Shown piece after piece: positions 22,025 through 31,138 of a stretch of 64,000 nucleotides of DNA; positions within the stretch are counted from its first letter, which is position 1, and every line of letters starts with the position of its first letter. Source of the stretch: Chitinophagaceae bacterium (GTDB lineage: Bacteria; Bacteroidota; Bacteroidia; Chitinophagales; Chitinophagaceae); NCBI GenBank assembly GCA_016715365.1, contig JADKAM010000001.1:1550001-1614000 (forward strand), in the 5' to 3' direction. The notes beneath the pieces are model-generated. The model was not told where the DNA came from. It made no database searches and saw nothing but the letters and a program-made list of their open reading frames with translations. The translations under genes and the position numbers were made by a program.

Positions 22025-23561
22025 CGAAATGGACCATATAATCAGGGAAGCAGCAAATAACCATCACCCGGCTTATAATGATAAGGCATGGGAAAAAATG
22101 GAACTGCAGCTTGATAAGCACCTGCCGCAAAAAAACGACAGGAGAAGGCTGATCTTCTTCCTGCTGTTCTTTTTATTGCTGGGAGCCGGTACTTTTTTTA
22201 TACTGAATAACAGATCTGATAATGGTAAAGATATTGCTACAGAAAAAGGTAAAGGAAGTAAAAAAGAACAGGGTGCGGCAACAACTGAATATGTAGCTCA
22301 AAACCCGCAAACCGTAAATGAACCGAAAGCGGTTTCAGGAAATACTGATGAGAACAGTAAGGATCCGGTCACAGGTGTTTTTGAAGATAAAAATCAAACG
22401 AAAACAATTACCGGCAGTGAATCTACACAGCAAAACGACAACGTAAAAAACAAGAATAGTTTTGCTGACGATCTTACAAATACCGGTGATGAAACAGGCA
22501 CAAACCAAAAACAAAAAACCGGCACCAAACTTAAATCCCAAACGGAATATAAAAAAGGCAGGAATAATTTAGCAGATGATCTTGCAAATTATAACGGCAA
22601 ATCAGGCACAAACAGCAAACAAAGAACAGCTGATAAATTTAAAACAAAAGTAAAAATCAGTTCAGCAAAGCCATTTGAAGAAACACAAACTGATGAGGAT
22701 CTGACTGATAACAGAAAAACTGTTTCAGGCAAGACTGACTCAAAGCTCAAAGTGAACATAACCGCTCCTGTTGCTGAAAATGAGGAAACTTCGCCCACAG
22801 CTTCAGTATCCGCAGAAACTAAAGAAAAAGCGATAGCCGATGTAGAAACAAAGGCAAATAATAATCCGGTGGATTCAGTTAAACCTGCAGAAGATAAAAA
22901 ACTGATCGTAGAAGCTAAGAAACCGGCTTCTCCATCAGATAAAAAGAGATCAGCAAATAAATTCGGGAATAACTTCGGCATTACATTTTCTGCCGGCCCC
23001 GATTTGAGTTATGTTACATTAAATAATGCAGGTAAAACTACCTTAACCTATGGTGCCGGCATTAGTTATGGTTTTGCAAAACGGTTTACTGCCAGGGCAG
23101 GTTTTTATGTTTCTAAAAAAATCTATGAAGCAACACCGGATCAGTATCATTCGCCGGGAGGTAATTATCCATACCTTACTGATGTTGATGCAAACTGTAA
23201 GGTTTATGAAATACCGGTTAGCCTGAGCTATAGTTTTGGTCAGCGTAAAAAACACAATTGGTTTGGCAGTGCAGGCATTTCTTCTTTCTTAATGAAAACA
23301 GAAGATTATGAATACAATTATAAAACACCGGCTGGTCAGAACTATTCCTATTATCGTAGCGTAAGTAATGAGAACAAACATTACTTTTCAGTACTAACAC
23401 TTTCTGGAGGTTATCAATACCAGTTCAATAAAAGGCTTTCTTTAATGGCAGAGCCTTATTTGAAACTGCCATTGGGCGGTGTAGGGCTGGGTAAAATAAA
23501 ACTGAATAGTGTTGGCGTTTTATTTACGATAACTTTAAAACCATTTGCAAAGAATAAATAA
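22014..23561 (+). CDS. Putative anti-sigma-like protein fused to an outer-membrane beta-barrel
   Basis: 515 residues in three parts. Residues 1-44 are a short cytosolic-type head (HPAYNDKAWEKMELQLDKHL) like those of Bacteroidota membrane proteins encoded next to ECF sigmas. Residues 45-65 are one TM segment with no cleavage site. Residues 70-315 form a polar Lys/Thr/Asn-rich linker with a degenerate repeat (NSFADDLTNTGDETGTN versus NNLADDLANYNGKSGTN). From about 317 the sequence becomes aromatic-alternating beta strands typical of an outer-membrane beta-barrel, ending in a hydrophobic strand. If both ends insert, the protein links the two membranes and could signal to the overlapping sigma gene. 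This is inferred, not shown. Confidence 0.7.
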   Translation: MLDDEMDHIIREAANNHHPAYNDKAWEKMELQLDKHLPQKNDRRRLIFFLLFFLLLGAGTFFILNNRSDNGKDIATEKGKGSKKEQGAATTEYVAQNPQTVNEPKAVSGNTDENSKDPVTGVFEDKNQTKTITGSESTQQNDNVKNKNSFADDLTNTGDETGTNQKQKTGTKLKSQTEYKKGRNNLADDLANYNGKSGTNSKQRTADKFKTKVKISSAKPFEETQTDEDLTDNRKTVSGKTDSKLKVNITAPVAENEETSPTASVSAETKEKAIADVETKANNNPVDSVKPAEDKKLIVEAKKPASPSDKKRSANKFGNNFGITFSAGPDLSYVTLNNAGKTTLTYGAGISYGFAKRFTARAGFYVSKKIYEATPDQYHSPGGNYPYLTDVDANCKVYEIPVSLSYSFGQRKKHNWFGSAGISSFLMKTEDYEYNYKTPAGQNYSYYRSVSNENKHYFSVLTLSGGYQYQFNKRLSLMAEPYLKLPLGGVGLGKIKLNSVGVLFTITLKPFAKNK

Positions 23562-23581
23562 TTACTGCTACTGAGAAAAAT

Positions 23582-23613
23582 AAAAAAGCTTCTTTTAACA
23601 AGAAGCTTTTTTT
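23582..23613. terminator. Bidirectional terminator
   Basis: AAAAAGCTTCTT, loop TTAAC, AAGAAGCTTTTTTT. It serves the beta-barrel gene on the plus strand and possibly the DUF5777 gene converging on it from the minus strand. Confidence 0.85.
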
Positions 23614-23636
23614 ATACAAGTTATCAGAAGGGTGTG

Positions 23637-24599
23637 TTATTTTTTATTTTTATTTCTCCGTATAACAAAATCCCGGGTAACAGTAAAACCCCAGCGGTAC
23701 TGCCCTTTTTTCCATGAGGTAGTAGTACGGGGAATAAAACGGTTTTCTAAGATATTGGTGGTATTAGTAAAATTTACATGAAAAATATGCCCTGGTGTCA
23801 CCAGCTCCAGGCCAACTCCCAGCACGTCATAAAAATTTATACCTTTTAATTTAAAAGAATCGATGGTGCTTTTCGGACGGAAAGGATGAAAATAGTCAGC
23901 AATAAAAACAAAGCTTTTATAAATGGGAACGCGGATGGCGGCTCCCATGGCAAAAATATTGGGAACATCATTTTTTATAACATAATTAGTATGTACATAA
24001 GTTGGGTTTAACTGAAGGCTGAGGATCTTACCAAACTTGCGGGCAATCATTAATTGCAAGGTCTGGCTCTGTCTATCTGATGTCTTCCTGTAATAATTTT
24101 CTCTTGTTGAATCTGTGCTTGATCTTTGCGATGAACTGACACCATTTGCAAATAAAGCCAGCGAAACAGGATGTGATGGGTCATTTTCCCGTTGTTCAAG
24201 AAGTTTATATTTAAAACCCAACTCCCAGAGTGTAAATACCTGGCCATCTCCTTTATTTCTGGATACGATAACGTTGAGGTTTTTTGTGATTCCGTAAAGG
24301 AAAGCAATTTTGATATCTACAGAACCATCTAATCCAAAAGCACTTCTTATACCGCCATTTCTTCCACTTGCATCGCCAAAATTATGCACTACTTTAAATT
24401 CAAAATGCCCTTTCTGCAGCGTTTCTACAGTATTGGCATTGATAAGCCTTTGTGCTAAAAAAACTTTTACAGGCGTTTTACCCTGGGGCTTTGCGGCTTT
24501 GTTATCCAGTTCATTCATCAGCTTATTTGTGCTGCTGTCAACCTGTGCCATTGCCGAAAAACTGATAAATATACAGCATGTAAAAAATAATTTGCTCAT
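23637..24599 (-). CDS. DUF5777-family beta-barrel protein
   Basis: 320 residues with a cleavable signal peptide (to SAMAQ, about residue 19). AQRLINANTVETLQKGHFEF, then FGDASGRNGGIRSAFGLDGS and alternating beta strands to the end fit the DUF5777 outer-membrane family. In other Bacteroidota this family is often found with c-type cytochromes and YceI proteins; none is nearby here. Function unknown; outer-membrane location inferred. Confidence 0.75.
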   Translation of the reverse strand: MSKLFFTCCIFISFSAMAQVDSSTNKLMNELDNKAAKPQGKTPVKVFLAQRLINANTVETLQKGHFEFKVVHNFGDASGRNGGIRSAFGLDGSVDIKIAFLYGITKNLNVIVSRNKGDGQVFTLWELGFKYKLLEQRENDPSHPVSLALFANGVSSSQRSSTDSTRENYYRKTSDRQSQTLQLMIARKFGKILSLQLNPTYVHTNYVIKNDVPNIFAMGAAIRVPIYKSFVFIADYFHPFRPKSTIDSFKLKGINFYDVLGVGLELVTPGHIFHVNFTNTTNILENRFIPRTTTSWKKGQYRWGFTVTRDFVIRRNKNKK

Positions 24600-24823
24600 A
24601 AAATTGGTTTTGGTTTAAGAATTTTCAATAGCCAAATCGTAATAAACTTTTGCCGGGTTGCCAGGCTACTTTAACAGGAATAAAACCGATTGTAAGGAAG
24701 TGATATGTTCAGAATAAAACCTGTATCATTGGCAGGTAGTTTTAATTATAGAAAAACATGGGGAGCTTTTCTATTTCAAATAATTTAAATTACGGCACTC
24801 ACAAATTTGCAATTTAACCAGGT

Positions 24824-26254
24824 ATGAAAAGAAAATTCCTACATGATATTTCAATAAATACCTTGCAGGTTGTTATTGTGCAAAGTTGCGGGTTGGTTAT
24901 ATTTTATTTGCTGTCAACCCGGTTAGGTAAAAATGAGTTTGGTGAAATTAACTGGGCCCTGGCAGTATTACTAACTGCATTTGGGATACTGGCATTTGGA
25001 ATAGACCAGATTGCTGTGAGGCGGATTGCATCAGGTGCAGATTCAGCAAAACTCCTTTCAAATTATGCAACTCATGTATTAACTGCAGGTTGTGGTTTCT
25101 ATATTATTTTATGGATCAGTTCAATAGTATTTCCCGCCTTCTTCAATCAGCACCAGGTCTTACTGTTGTTGGGTATTGGAAAACTGATGATCTTTTTTTC
25201 AACGCCGTTTAAACAACTGGCTACGGGCCTTGAAAAATTCAAACCGCTTTTATTAATGGCGGTTACCTCTAATGTACTGCGTGCTTTGGCCTTAACTGTT
25301 TTTGCAGGTATGAACCAATTGAATGTGCAGGTTATTGTGATCATTTTTATTGCCGGCGACCTTGCAGAACTATTAGTTAGCCTCTTTATTATGCAAGGAA
25401 TTTTGAAAGTTCCCTTAAAGCTAAAGTGGAACAAAAGTGAATATAGGGGCTTGGTAAAGGAAGCGTTACCACAATTTGGAGTTGCCATTTTTTCATCGGC
25501 GCTGTCACGCCTCGACTGGATACTTTTAGGCATCCTTGCCAGCAACGTAATTCTGGCTGAGTATAGTTTTGCTTATAAAGTGTTTGAAGTGGCAACTTTG
25601 CCGATGTTGGTAATTGCACCTGTTTTAATTCCGCGGTTTACTAAATTGTTTCATTACGAAACTGATAAAATACCGGAAGCAAAAACTGCAGATTTGTTTG
25701 TGTTATTGCGCCTGGAAATAATTGTAGCCTCATTGGTGGCTTTGTTTTTAAATATACTTTGGGTACCTGTAATAGATTTAATAACTGAGCATAAATATGG
25801 ATCGGTAAACCAGACAACCATATTGCTGCTGTCGGCCAGTATGCCTTTTTTGTATTTCAATAATTTTTTATGGACAATCAACTTTGCAAAGGGCCGCCTT
25901 AAAATGATCTTTTATGTTTTTTTAATAAGCTTTCTTATTAACCTGTTGGGTGATATTGTTTTAATTCCTTTTTTTAAAGCTGAGGGAGCTGCTGTGGCTT
26001 ATCTTTTTGCCATTATTGTTCAGTCGGTTATATACCTGAAAAGGACAAATCTTGCAGGTTTGATGAAAAACAGTTTGCAATTATTGATTTGCCCGTTGGC
26101 TGCTGTTGTAACGGGGATAATGGCAACAAAATTTATTGGTGTATGGTGGATTAATATGCTGGTTGCCCCTGCTTTTTTCGTTCTGCTGCTTTATCTAACC
26201 CGGCAAATTAAATTTACTGATTGGCCTGCATTTAAACGGGTTACACATCTTTAA
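24824..26254 (+). CDS. Wzx-like polysaccharide flippase (MOP superfamily)
   Basis: 476 residues with about 12-14 hydrophobic helices evenly spaced. The N-terminus (LQVVIVQSCGLVIFYLLSTR, LGKNEFGEINWA) is the standard start of the PST/Wzx family, which moves lipid-linked oligosaccharides across the inner membrane. First gene of the surface-glycan locus, preceded by a 224-base gap in which no clear promoter could be read. Substrate cannot be told from sequence. Confidence 0.88.
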   Translation: MKRKFLHDISINTLQVVIVQSCGLVIFYLLSTRLGKNEFGEINWALAVLLTAFGILAFGIDQIAVRRIASGADSAKLLSNYATHVLTAGCGFYIILWISSIVFPAFFNQHQVLLLLGIGKLMIFFSTPFKQLATGLEKFKPLLLMAVTSNVLRALALTVFAGMNQLNVQVIVIIFIAGDLAELLVSLFIMQGILKVPLKLKWNKSEYRGLVKEALPQFGVAIFSSALSRLDWILLGILASNVILAEYSFAYKVFEVATLPMLVIAPVLIPRFTKLFHYETDKIPEAKTADLFVLLRLEIIVASLVALFLNILWVPVIDLITEHKYGSVNQTTILLLSASMPFLYFNNFLWTINFAKGRLKMIFYVFLISFLINLLGDIVLIPFFKAEGAAVAYLFAIIVQSVIYLKRTNLAGLMKNSLQLLICPLAAVVTGIMATKFIGVWWINMLVAPAFFVLLLYLTRQIKFTDWPAFKRVTHL

Positions 26255-26345
26255 GGGGGCAACCCAAACACCGGGCTTACCGATTTAAGTAATGCTATGA
26301 AACCGCTGTGGTTTCTGTGGACCGTTGCTTAAATAAACCTGGAGT

Positions 26346-27998
26346 GTGAAAAATAAGATATTAACCCCCGAACTTAGGGCATGGCCTGGAAAAATTGACT
26401 GGGCACTCCTTGTTTTTCTGTTATTATTTTTGAATTTTAAATTAATAATTAAACTTGCAGCCGTTGTATTAATTTATTGGCTGCGCCCCGATTTTAAATT
26501 TGGGTTCAGTATAAAAAATTCCCGGCTCCCTTTTTTTTATCTTTTGGTAATTGTGATAGCAGTTTTTAACTGGCTGGTGTTTGGAATGGCTGGCAACCTG
26601 AATTATACCTTTGTTTTGTTAACCGGTATTTCGTTTTGGATGCTTTGTATACTGGCCATTCACCAGGTAAAATTATCTGTAGAAAAAAATGATTCCGCAA
26701 CTATTCACCAAACCATTCTTGTTTTTTTTGTAATCAATATATTGGTTTCTTTAACTGTTTATGCTTCTATTGTTTGGGAAATAGGACAAATCAATCCATA
26801 CCGCTACCAGGGTAATTATCAAAAATATTTTATTGGCACAGGTGACTATATTAAAGGCCTTACGTTTGATACTTCTACCACCAATGCTGTAATAAGTGCG
26901 TTGGGAGTTATTTATTTTTTGTTTCAGCGAAAAAACATACTGACTCTTTTGTGTATGATAGTGTTGTTGTTAACAGGCAGCAACTTTACCAATTTACTGC
27001 TTTGTTGCACCTTACTGTATGTCTTTTTCTTTCAGAGTAATAAAGATCAGAAAAGTATGATCATCATATGTTTTGTAATGCTGGTTACCTTTTTGGTTAA
27101 AGTATCCCCGCAGAATAATCAATATGTAACTGCTGCCTGGCAAAAAGTGTTTAACATACAAAAGCGTGATAAAAAAAATGAAAAGGCAGCTATTCCAATC
27201 ACTGAAAGACCAGATAGTGTTTTAACAATTACGGAAAGGAAGGAAAAGTTTGCCCAGTTATACCTGGATAGCATCAATATTTCCTTAGCAAAAAAAAATA
27301 CAAAGAAGCCATTGCCCTGCACATCAATAACTGCCGGAATTATGGGCAGGCCTGTAATTCCGGGCGACAGTATTCATACGCCAAAATTCCAACACAGGAA
27401 TGATACAAATGCGTCAGAAAAAAAACTCGTTCAATTTATTAAGAGCAATACTGATCAGTTACGCATCTCATCACACTTGTTAAAACAGGCGAAATTGCCG
27501 GGTAAACTGGTTGCCTTGCAACAAACATTTCGTTTCTTCACCCAGCATCCGGCTAAAATATTTACCGGTACCGGCATTGGAAAATTTTCTTCAAAACTGG
27601 CTTTCAGGGCAACTGCCATGAATTTAACGGGTGGTTATCCTGCAAAGCTTGTGTATATTAATGATGATTTCAAATCCAATCATCTTGACCTGTATTTATT
27701 TTATTTTACCGACAAAGACGATTACCATTCGGTAATGAACAGTCCAAACTCTACCTACGACCAATTGTTAAGTGAATATGGACTGGCAGGATTGCTTTCA
27801 TTTGTAATTTTTTATCTTGCTTTTTTTGCAAAGCAGGTTAAAAAGCATGCTGCTGCTATTCCTTTGATCTTATTTATGCTGGGGGCATTTTTCATAGAAT
27901 ATTGGTTTGAACAACTATCTGTTGTCATTTTTTTTGAGCTGCTTATATTACTTAATATTAAAGAAACCACTGTTAATAAAAATAATGCTACCTCATAA
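26346..27998 (+). CDS. Wzy/WaaL-like O-antigen polymerase or ligase
   Basis: 550 residues with a GTG start. Roughly ten TM segments, with a large non-membrane insertion between about 275 and 450 that holds polar repeats and PCTSITAGIMGRPVIPGDS. The NSPNSTYDQLLSEYGLAGLL block before the last TM segments is where O-antigen ligase-family proteins carry a conserved loop and return to the membrane. Polymerase versus ligase is undecided; a second such gene lies at 31135. Overlaps the next gene by 14 bases. Confidence 0.7.
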   Translation: MKNKILTPELRAWPGKIDWALLVFLLLFLNFKLIIKLAAVVLIYWLRPDFKFGFSIKNSRLPFFYLLVIVIAVFNWLVFGMAGNLNYTFVLLTGISFWMLCILAIHQVKLSVEKNDSATIHQTILVFFVINILVSLTVYASIVWEIGQINPYRYQGNYQKYFIGTGDYIKGLTFDTSTTNAVISALGVIYFLFQRKNILTLLCMIVLLLTGSNFTNLLLCCTLLYVFFFQSNKDQKSMIIICFVMLVTFLVKVSPQNNQYVTAAWQKVFNIQKRDKKNEKAAIPITERPDSVLTITERKEKFAQLYLDSINISLAKKNTKKPLPCTSITAGIMGRPVIPGDSIHTPKFQHRNDTNASEKKLVQFIKSNTDQLRISSHLLKQAKLPGKLVALQQTFRFFTQHPAKIFTGTGIGKFSSKLAFRATAMNLTGGYPAKLVYINDDFKSNHLDLYLFYFTDKDDYHSVMNSPNSTYDQLLSEYGLAGLLSFVIFYLAFFAKQVKKHAAAIPLILFMLGAFFIEYWFEQLSVVIFFELLILLNIKETTVNKNNATS

Positions 27999-28947
27999 TC
28001 CCAAAATAACAGTATTAATGCCTGCCTATAATGTGGCAAAGTATATTACTAAAGCCATCAACTCTGTATTGGCGCAAACCTTTACTGATTTTGAATTATT
28101 GATCATTAATGATGGCTCAACGGATGATACAGAAAAGATTGTTCGTTCTTTTTCAGACGACCGTATCAGGTTGATCAATCAGACAAACCAGGGGGTTGCA
28201 GCTGCTTTAAATATCGGCATGCTGAATGCCCGGGCAGATCTGGTTGCCCGTTTTGATGCAGATGATATTTGTTTGCCCGAAAGGTTGATGGTTCAATACA
28301 ATTTTTTAAATGATAACCCTGAGTATATAATTGTAGGTTCCGATGCTGATTATATTGACATGAATGAAGAGTATGTTTTTACCTATAGCATGCCAGCTCA
28401 TACAAACAACGAAATACAGGAACTACCTGTAAACAAATGCCCGTTCATTCACTCCGCTGTACTTTTCAGAAAAGAATTTATACTGCAGGCCGGTGGATAT
28501 AATATTGAGGCCTGTGCATTTGAAGACCATATCTTATGGGCAAAAAGTATCAGGCTGGGCAAAACCTGTAATCTTCAGCAGGTATTATTGCAGGTGCGTT
28601 TAAATCCCGAATCCATCAGTATTGATGAAAAGTGGCGCACTAAGCGGTTTAGAGAAATTAAATCGCAGTCTATCAGCAGGGGCAGTTTAACAATGCAGGA
28701 AGGAATTGAATTATCAGGCATTTTAAAAAAACAAAATAATCCCAAAATAAAAGAAGGGTCTTATTATTCGCTGCTGGGGAAAAAATACCTGTGGAATAAT
28801 CATCAGCCTCAAAAAGCCAGAATTAATCTGCGTAAAGCAATACGCATTAATCCTGGCAGAATTGACAGTTATTTTATTTTGGCTTTAAGTTTTTTTCCAA
28901 AGGATTTTATCAGCTGGATTTATAAAAAGAAATTGAACAGCATTTGA
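27985..28947 (+). CDS. Family 2 glycosyltransferase
   Basis: 320 residues from ATG 27985 (an upstream in-frame start at 27907 would add residues read from the preceding gene). GT-A fold: VLMPAYNVAKYITKAINSVL, IINDGSTDDTEK, and the metal-binding DxD context ARFDADDICLPERL. C-terminal half includes a Trp/His region (CPFIHSAVLFRKEFILQAGG) common in O-antigen transferases. Inverting enzyme using a nucleotide sugar on the cytosolic face (family knowledge); sugar unknown. Confidence 0.88.
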   Translation: MLPHNPKITVLMPAYNVAKYITKAINSVLAQTFTDFELLIINDGSTDDTEKIVRSFSDDRIRLINQTNQGVAAALNIGMLNARADLVARFDADDICLPERLMVQYNFLNDNPEYIIVGSDADYIDMNEEYVFTYSMPAHTNNEIQELPVNKCPFIHSAVLFRKEFILQAGGYNIEACAFEDHILWAKSIRLGKTCNLQQVLLQVRLNPESISIDEKWRTKRFREIKSQSISRGSLTMQEGIELSGILKKQNNPKIKEGSYYSLLGKKYLWNNHQPQKARINLRKAIRINPGRIDSYFILALSFFPKDFISWIYKKKLNSI

Positions 28948-28949
28948 TT

Positions 28950-30026
28950 ATGAAGATTGTATTTATAGTGAGATCAACTTTATTTACTGCAAGGGGCGGA
29001 GATACAATACAAGTGGAAGAAACAGCCGCTAACCTGCGTAATTTGGGTGTAGCTGTGGATATAAAAAAAGCATCTGAAAAGATAAATTATAATGACTATG
29101 ACCTGTTGCATTTCTTCAATATCATACGGCCTGCAGATATTTTGTTACACATAAATCGATCGGGTAAGCCATTTGTGGTGTCAACTATTCTCGTAAATTA
29201 TGCACTATACGATAAATATCACCGGCATGGGATCACCGGAAAATTATTCACTTTCATTCCGGCATCGGGAATTGAATATGCAAAAGCACTGTATCGGTTT
29301 TTAACCGGGCGTGATACACTGGTGAGCATTTCTTATTTGTGGAAAGGACAAAAAAGAAGTGTTACCGAAATTCTGAAAAAAACCAAAGCTGTATTGGTAC
29401 AGGCCAGGGAAGAATACAAAGACCTGGTAAAGCTGTATGGTGTTATCCCTGATTATTATTTGATACACAATGGGGTAAATGCCTGCTTGTTTCAATATTC
29501 TAAAACTGTCAATCGTGTAAAAAACATGGTACTTTGTGTAGCACGTATTGAGGGTTTAAAAAACCAATACAATCTTATCAAGGCATTGAATAATACAGCC
29601 TATACACTGGTATTGATTGGCGATGCAGCTCCAAATCAAAAAGGGTATTATCAACAATGCAGGGATATTGCCGCAGGTAATGTTTCTTTCATCAACCAAC
29701 TTCCACAACCTCAGCTTGCTGATTATTATGCAGCGGCAACCATACATGTATTACCCAGCTGGTTTGAAGTTTGTGGTCTTTCCTCAATGGAAGCTGCAGC
29801 AATGGGATGCCGGATTGTAGTAACAGATAATGGTTATGCCCGGTCTTACTTTGAAGATGATGCATTTTATTGCGACCCTGCAAAACCCGAAAGTATTTTG
29901 CAGGCAGTTGAATTAGCCATGAATACTGATTATGATAACGGGTTGCAAAAAAAAATATTGGATAACTATACATGGGAAAAAACAGCAGCAGATACATTAG
30001 CTGTTTACAAAAAATATATATCATAA
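28950..30026 (+). CDS. Family 4-like glycosyltransferase
   Basis: 358 residues from ATG 28950. GT-B architecture: N-terminal part MKIVFIVRSTLFTARGGDTI, C-terminal nucleotide-sugar domain from about 190 with VARIEGLKNQYNLIKAL and the EX7E-type motif SWFEVCGLSSMEAAAMGCR. Retaining transferase by family. A TTG at 28944 would overlap the previous stop by 4 bases, but the ATG two codons later is chosen. Confidence 0.85.
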   Translation: MKIVFIVRSTLFTARGGDTIQVEETAANLRNLGVAVDIKKASEKINYNDYDLLHFFNIIRPADILLHINRSGKPFVVSTILVNYALYDKYHRHGITGKLFTFIPASGIEYAKALYRFLTGRDTLVSISYLWKGQKRSVTEILKKTKAVLVQAREEYKDLVKLYGVIPDYYLIHNGVNACLFQYSKTVNRVKNMVLCVARIEGLKNQYNLIKALNNTAYTLVLIGDAAPNQKGYYQQCRDIAAGNVSFINQLPQPQLADYYAAATIHVLPSWFEVCGLSSMEAAAMGCRIVVTDNGYARSYFEDDAFYCDPAKPESILQAVELAMNTDYDNGLQKKILDNYTWEKTAADTLAVYKKYIS

Positions 30027-31138
30027 AACAATCTTTACACATAGCAATCATTGGTACAAGAGGAATACCCAATCATTACGGTGGTTTTGAGCAGGTTGCA
30101 CAATACCTGTCTGTTGGGCTTTTAAACAAGGGGCACACCGTTACTGTATATAATTCTAATGATCATCCATACAAACAAAACGAATGGCAAGGTGTACAAA
30201 TTATTCATTGTTACGATGCAGAGAAATTTATTGGTACTGCCGGACAGTTTATTTACGATTTAAACTGCATCCGAAATGCACGAAAAAAAAACTTTGATGT
30301 TATCCTTTTTCTTGGATACACCAGCAGTTCGGTCTGGGGTAAATTATTTCCCAAAAACGCAGTCGTCATCAGCAATATGGATGGTATGGAATGGAAGCGA
30401 AGCAAATACTCGGGACCAGTAAAACAATTTTTATTATATGCCGAAAAGCTTGCCGTAAAATACAGCGATCATTTAATTGCAGATTCTACAGCAGTTCAGA
30501 AGTACCTGAACAAAAAATACCAGGTTCAAAGCAGCTATATCCCCTACGGAGCTGAACTTACTGAAGAGCCGGATGAAAATATATTAAAGCTTTTCGGTTT
30601 AGTGAAATACGGTTATTATATGCTGATGGCAAGGATGGAACCGGAGAATAATATTGATATGATACTCGATGGTTTCTGCAAAACAGATTCTGATAAGCAA
30701 TTTATCGTAGTAGGTAATACCAAAAATTCATTTGGGAAAAAAATGGTCGCAAAGTATGGGTTTGATAAACGGGTGCATTTTTCCGGAGCCATCTTTGATA
30801 AAACTACAATCAATGCGCTTAGAAAATTTTGTAAACTCTATTTCCATGGCCACAGTGTTGGCGGCACCAATCCTTCATTGCTGGAAGCCATGGCAAGTGG
30901 TGCTATCATAGCATCGCATGATAATGAGTTCAACAGGGCTGTGCTGCAAAATGATGCTTTTTATTTTAAAGCAGCTGCGGAAGTAGAGCAGTTGTGTAAT
31001 TCAATGGAACATACTGAAGCAACAGCCATAATAGTAGAAAAAAATTTGGAAAAAATAAAGGAACAATTTAACTGGCCGGTAATTGTAAATGAATATGAAG
31101 CAATGATTATTGACTGCTATAATAAATCTGTAAAGTGA
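29972..31138 (+). CDS. Family 4-like glycosyltransferase with DUF1972 start
   Basis: Up to 388 residues. IAIIGTRGIPNHYGGFEQVA is the DUF1972 N-terminal signature of a rhamnosyltransferase-like group; the C-terminal GT4 part has GGTNPSLLEAMASGAIIA. The start is uncertain: the family normally begins just before the IAIIG strand, but between 30005 and 30040 this frame has no ATG, GTG or TTG. The only standard start is ATG 29972, which overlaps the previous gene by 55 bases and adds about 20 residues. An ATA or ATC start near 30017 is the alternative. Confidence 0.82.
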   Translation: MGKNSSRYISCLQKIYIIKQSLHIAIIGTRGIPNHYGGFEQVAQYLSVGLLNKGHTVTVYNSNDHPYKQNEWQGVQIIHCYDAEKFIGTAGQFIYDLNCIRNARKKNFDVILFLGYTSSSVWGKLFPKNAVVISNMDGMEWKRSKYSGPVKQFLLYAEKLAVKYSDHLIADSTAVQKYLNKKYQVQSSYIPYGAELTEEPDENILKLFGLVKYGYYMLMARMEPENNIDMILDGFCKTDSDKQFIVVGNTKNSFGKKMVAKYGFDKRVHFSGAIFDKTTINALRKFCKLYFHGHSVGGTNPSLLEAMASGAIIASHDNEFNRAVLQNDAFYFKAAAEVEQLCNSMEHTEATAIIVEKNLEKIKEQFNWPVIVNEYEAMIIDCYNKSVK

